Source of the DNA: JAZKAD01 sp040389305
GTDB lineage: Bacteria; Pseudomonadota; Alphaproteobacteria; Rickettsiales; Rickettsiaceae
Direction of reading: 5' to 3'
DNA: 35,992 nt
Assembly: GCA_040389305.1 (NCBI GenBank)
Contig: JAZKAD010000061.1
Coordinates: 1 to 35,992 of the forward strand
Shown here: positions 32,721 to 35,992 of the stretch, in pieces
Numbering within the stretch: position 1 is the stretch's first letter
Layout of the letters: every line of letters begins with the position of its first letter
The notes under the pieces: model-generated
What the model was told of the DNA's origin: nothing
Database searches by the model: none
The model's input: only the letters and a program-made list of their open reading frames with translations
Position numbers and translations under genes: made by a program

Positions 32721-33270
32721 GATCTCGGGCTTTTTTACGAAAGACAGCAACTCCTTCTTCGTTGAGGATTGTGATATTTGCAGATACACCACGTGTTGAG
32801 CCTTGGAGATCTGACTGCTTATACCTTAGGTCGTAATTAAACGTTACAGGTCCACCCGAATTGCTGCGTACGGAATCGTCATATCCGATATTTTGACCTT
32901 GAAATTCTTTCGCCTGCATGAGGGCAGATTTAGTCATGCTCTCGGCAAGTTTTGCAGTAGATTGAGCCCCCATCAGCGATGCTTTAGTTTGCGCCAAAGA
33001 TAACTGCATTTTTGCCATTTCTCCAGCGGCATCCTCATTCTTTTCACTAAGTGGATTCATGTTCTTACTACGAGCGATCATCATTTGAGTGACAAGATTT
33101 TCGGTCTCAGCAATCTTTTTGCTTATAGCTTCTGCACTTGAGTCTTCACTCTTAGAAGATGATATGTGAGTTGTGAAATCGGGCTGATCTTTAATGATAT
33201 CAGATTGGTACTTACTCGAAGCACGCAGAGTAGAAGCTGATGGAAATTTACTAGATAATGTCTCTGTCAT
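32721..33270 (-). CDS. flgD: Flagellar hook cap protein FlgD, N-terminal part (before assembly gap)
   Basis: 183 residues from the ATG at 33270 to the gap. The region MMIARSKNMNPLSEKN matches the FlgD N-terminal signature usually read as LKNQDPLNPMDN, followed by the helical AQFS-like stretch (AKMQLSLAQTKASLMGAQ) and FQGQNIGYDDS, the start of the first tudor/Ig module. Its strands continue (VTFNYDLRY, ANITILNEEGVAVFRKKARD) up to the gap, beyond which the WDG motif resumes. The start codon follows the fliK stop by one base, so the two are coupled. Confidence 0.8.
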
Positions 33271-33271
33271 T

Positions 33272-34876
33272 TTACGCCATCGTATAAAGAGTTCTACCTT
33301 CGGGAAGCTTCAGAGCGCTATAGCCTACGCGTCGTTGTTCTTCTAGGACTTCTAAGTCTATATTAAAATTGGTATGCAGAGATTCAGGTTTTTCTTTATG
33401 GCTTTCATTTTGATTGCCATCTTTGAGGTTGAAACTAAGCGAAGCCCCCTCCCCTTTAGTCACTTCTTGTAAAGCTTTTTCGAGAAATACAGAATCCTTC
33501 ATTAAAACATCTAGAGTGTCTCTTGATGCATAAAGTTTAATCTCTTTAATCACTCCTGACTGCACAGTGATGTCTACCTCTACTTTTCCAAGCTCAGCTG
33601 GATAGAGATTAATGCTGATACGGCTATCTCCTTCGCGTCCGGCGTACCTTTCTACTGCGACAGATACTTGATCTACGGGAGATAAATCGCTATTTCTTGG
33701 AGCTTCATATGTATATGTTGCCCTTGGCGCTGTATATAAATGCGCTGTATCGACTTTATTATCAAGGGGCAGAGCCTCTAATTGAGACACCTGAACTCGC
33801 TCTACTTCTTGCAATATATTGTTATCATTAAATGCTTTATTTAGGCTCGGTGCTTCTAGCGTAGTACCTACACCTATAGATTTTTGAGGAGTAATTTGAG
33901 AGCCAATATTTGAAGAAGCTGGGTTTTTGACCTTTCCATCAACTAGTCCAAATGCATCCGATGCATCATCTGAGGTATCATAAGATTCACTTTTTTTATC
34001 CCCTTTGAGCTCCAGCTTAAAGCTTTCATTAAAAGCGCTAATGGGAATTTGTGTAGGAGTTTGCATGTGAGCTTCTTGCGAAACTACTCTCTCCTCAGAT
34101 GGCATATTATCAATGGATGAAGTTAACGAAGAATCTAATGAAGAGTTGAGCACGAGATTTTTTTCTGTCGCTTCTGGGGAAGACGTAAACTCCACATCTC
34201 TTTCTTCAGGAGAATTAGCCGGATTACGGTCAGAACTTTGCCCTAATAATTCTTGTGTATTAGATAATCTAAGCCCTTCTGGTGTAAGCCCTACCTCTAT
34301 TTGAGCACCTTCAAAGACTTGTGTATCTTGTATAGGCAAGGCATTCATCGTGATAGGTATCATCACTTGAACATGCTGCTCATTTTTTTTATCACCCTCA
34401 GGGAAGTCTTGTATCTCTTGGGTCTCCTTATCTTGTGCAGCCTTTGTCTCCTCTGGCATTTCAGCTTGCGATATTGCGCTAGTTACAGTAGGATTTTTTG
34501 GTGATTTTGATAACGGGCTCAAGACTTTATGTGGCTCTGCATCATTTACATTAGAATATTCCATCGCAGGAAGCTCTGGAGTAGATACCTCATTAGGCGC
34601 ATGAGGGGATATCCGAATGATGGGATTATCCAGAGAGACCTCTTGAGTGGGGCTTACGTTTTGTAGAGGTGCTTCTATTATTTCGTCTAGCTCCTCTTTC
34701 TTATGACCATCCTCATACCCCTCCTCTTGTTTGGGGCGTGGCTTTGCAGGAGCTTCTAACGCTGCTTCGAGCACCCCGCTGAAGCCCTTATCCTCTGCAC
34801 TCTTAAAGTCTGAAGTTGACCTTGTAGAACTCGAGAATGTTTGATGGTTGATAAGATTGGTAAAAATTTCAGACAT
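33272..34876 (-). CDS. fliK: Flagellar hook-length control protein FliK
   Basis: 534 residues. The first 390 are low-complexity, rich in Glu, Ser, Pro and Thr, as expected for the secreted molecular ruler part. The C-terminal domain (about 400-495) matches the FliK Flg_hook domain: RISINLYPAELGKVEVDITV, then EIKLYASRDTLDVLMKD and a final FNLKDG strand. FliK switches the flagellar export gate from hook to filament proteins. flgD follows after one base, an order common in alphaproteobacteria. Together the two show that hook assembly genes are retained; other flagellar genes are outside the window. Confidence 0.88.
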   Translation of the reverse strand: MSEIFTNLINHQTFSSSTRSTSDFKSAEDKGFSGVLEAALEAPAKPRPKQEEGYEDGHKKEELDEIIEAPLQNVSPTQEVSLDNPIIRISPHAPNEVSTPELPAMEYSNVNDAEPHKVLSPLSKSPKNPTVTSAISQAEMPEETKAAQDKETQEIQDFPEGDKKNEQHVQVMIPITMNALPIQDTQVFEGAQIEVGLTPEGLRLSNTQELLGQSSDRNPANSPEERDVEFTSSPEATEKNLVLNSSLDSSLTSSIDNMPSEERVVSQEAHMQTPTQIPISAFNESFKLELKGDKKSESYDTSDDASDAFGLVDGKVKNPASSNIGSQITPQKSIGVGTTLEAPSLNKAFNDNNILQEVERVQVSQLEALPLDNKVDTAHLYTAPRATYTYEAPRNSDLSPVDQVSVAVERYAGREGDSRISINLYPAELGKVEVDITVQSGVIKEIKLYASRDTLDVLMKDSVFLEKALQEVTKGEGASLSFNLKDGNQNESHKEKPESLHTNFNIDLEVLEEQRRVGYSALKLPEGRTLYTMA

Positions 34877-34958
34877 AATTTTTTTCTATGATTCGTAGCA
34901 TTATAAGCATGATACATGCCAAATTATTCTCTCTATTAGAGAAAGATGGGATATTTGC

Positions 34959-35696
34959 CTATTTTTCTACGTTTCTCAGTAGTTGTATTTGTGAAAGCAA
35001 TGCTATTGCTGCCGTCTCCGATCTTAGTATGGTAGAGCCAAGGCTTACTGAAACCGCATTGGAGCAAGCTTTTAAAATCTCAAGCTCCGCATCTGTAAAT
35101 CCACCTTCCGGCCCTATTACCACTAGAACTCTATCGGGTATTGTTTTTATATTAGCAACAGTGTGATTTCTGCCTTCCTGTTCGTTGGCGTAGATAATCA
35201 TGTCAAAACTCTTGGCAAGATTCTCACTCTCTAAAAAATACTCCAAAGAAATAGTCTTTTTAAGCGAAGGCAGGCAAAGCCTTTCTGATTGCTCTGCAGC
35301 CTCTATTAAGCACCTCTCAATTCTGTCGCTATTAATTTTTTGGGATTGAGAGCGTTTGGATATTATAGGGAATATTTCTGTCACCCCTATTTGCGTTGCC
35401 ATGTCAAGAGCTTGTACCATGCGATCATTTTTGATTATAGACTGAGCCAAACCAAGATATGGCAAAGTCAAGGGCCTCCTTAGGCATTCTACTAATTCGA
35501 CGGCGCAGGCTTTTTTACTAAGGATATTCAGTTTCGCTAAATACTCTCCAGACGCCTCATTCCAAACCTTAAAAAGATCTCCGTTTTTTAGTCTAAGAAC
35601 ATTCGTTAGGTAATGCACCTGTTCTTTGGTAAGGAAAATAGGCACATCGCTCAGCATATTGGTTATATATAGCCTTCTGAGATGAGAAAATTTCAT
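34959..35696 (-). CDS. rsmE: 16S rRNA m3U1498 methyltransferase
   Basis: A 245-residue SPOUT-class methyltransferase that methylates N3 of U1498 in 16S rRNA. The N-terminal PUA-like domain (HLRRLYI, HYLTNVLRLKNGD) is followed by the knotted SAM-binding core with VIGPEGGFTDAELEIL and SLGSTILRSETAAIALL. Length is normal. It lies between the partial hpf gene upstream and fliK downstream (82-base gap), all on the minus strand. Confidence 0.95.
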   Translation of the reverse strand: MKFSHLRRLYITNMLSDVPIFLTKEQVHYLTNVLRLKNGDLFKVWNEASGEYLAKLNILSKKACAVELVECLRRPLTLPYLGLAQSIIKNDRMVQALDMATQIGVTEIFPIISKRSQSQKINSDRIERCLIEAAEQSERLCLPSLKKTISLEYFLESENLAKSFDMIIYANEQEGRNHTVANIKTIPDRVLVVIGPEGGFTDAELEILKACSNAVSVSLGSTILRSETAAIALLSQIQLLRNVEK

Positions 35697-35714
35697 AAAA
35701 GGTTACTACCAGGG

Positions 35715-35992
35715 TTATTGCGAGTCAACCCAGGATATATTCCCATCATTTCTCAAATACACAACATTTGTTCTGTCGGTTTTGGAATTTTTGAACATCA
35801 ATGCCGGAAGGTTTTCAAGCTCCATTTTCATAACTGCTTCTGATACGGTAATTTTAGGCACTGAAATTTCTTTTTCCGCTATAATAAGTGGCCCAGTTTC
35901 ATCACTTTGCTCGTCTTCTGCGGAGATTATGTATTTCGTGGCACGCTTAATATCGATCTCTGAGATTTTTACTCTGTGATGTCTATCTTTTA
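35715..35992 (-). CDS. hpf: Ribosome hibernation promoting factor, long form (3' part)
   Basis: The last 92 residues are in the window; the 5' part lies beyond the right edge. The readable end contains a linker (EDEQSDETGPLII) and the C-terminal dimerisation domain KITVSEAVMKMELENLPALM with NVVYLRNDGNISWVD, matching the pattern (K-x-M-T-x-E-E-A-x-x-Q-M, VVYRRxDG) of long HPF/YfiA proteins that pair 70S ribosomes into 100S dimers in stationary or starved cells. It ends 18 bases before the rsmE start, so the two may be co-transcribed. The C-terminal tail DG-NISWVD is slightly different from the usual DG-x-GLIE. Confidence 0.85.
   Translation of the reverse strand, partial: KDRHHRVKISEIDIKRATKYIISAEDEQSDETGPLIIAEKEISVPKITVSEAVMKMELENLPALMFKNSKTDRTNVVYLRNDGNISWVDSQ

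Noticed and set aside
32711..32792. An apparent FlgD start upstream of the assembly gap in another frame
   Set aside because: The residues MVYLQISQSS come from the wrong frame of the N-terminal FlgD piece; joining them across the Ns is an artefact of the ten-base placeholder.

Overview
The window looks like a chromosomal segment of an AT-rich, intracellular-type alphaproteobacterium. I infer order Rickettsiales, with a flagellate Midichloriaceae-like lineage as the best guess. The basis is a mitochondrion-like gene set (Tim44-like protein, cytochrome c oxidase subunit II, stomatin-2-like SPFH protein, Atm1-type ABC exporter), broken-up housekeeping operons, intergenic palindromic repeats reminiscent of Rickettsia palindromic elements, several unrecognised effector-like proteins with TPR/ankyrin-like or helical repeats, and flagellar genes (fliK, flgD). 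No rRNA, phage, transposase or CRISPR array is visible. The assignment is inference, since no database search was possible.

Layout. 1-1289 (minus): atpC, queD and an Atm1-type ABC exporter form one tight run. 1427-1545: promoter and tRNA-Arg(CCT). 1662-3360 (plus): BON-domain lipoprotein and prfA. 3361-3675: non-coding, with a candidate structured RNA. 3676-6065 (minus): a two-gene operon of unrecognised, effector-like proteins behind an extended -10 promoter carrying a palindromic operator candidate. 6179-6349: a possible 56-residue ORF. 6436-7224: trhO, then repeat copy 1. 7323-9500 (minus): dapF with an amino-acid ABC permease and ATPase. 9562-11296: a class I amidotransferase-type hydrolase convergent with a membrane-anchored GT69-like glycosyltransferase. 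11499-14041 (plus): coxB, SPFH protein, xthA. 14052-15320 (minus): rmuC. 15510-17927 (plus): Tim44-like protein, lipA, an APH-type kinase, then repeat copy 3. 18046-19823: two convergent unknown genes around a GC hairpin. 19980-21170 (plus): infC (ATT start) and cmk, then repeat copy 2. 21352-24116 (minus): holB-recG. 24206-26394: groES-groEL with an RpoH-type promoter and a strong terminator. 26405-30560 (plus): tilS-ftsH-obgE. 30828-31139 (minus): tRNA-Asn and infA. 31263-34876 (minus): fliK and a very large flgD broken by a 10-N assembly gap. 34959-35992 (minus): rsmE and the 3' part of a long-form hibernation factor gene.

Functional themes are translation and its quality control (prfA, infA, infC, two tRNAs, trhO, queD, tilS, rsmE, hpf), proteostasis (groESL, ftsH, DolP-like), DNA maintenance (recG, holB, xthA, rmuC), respiration and cofactors (coxB, atpC, lipA), flagellar hook assembly (fliK, flgD) and probable host-interaction proteins. 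Most notable are the palindromic repeat family sitting at stop codons, the tripled FlgD, and the effector-like operon whose first protein shows a His-Asp-Cys arrangement resembling C48/C55 thiol proteases/acetyltransferases.
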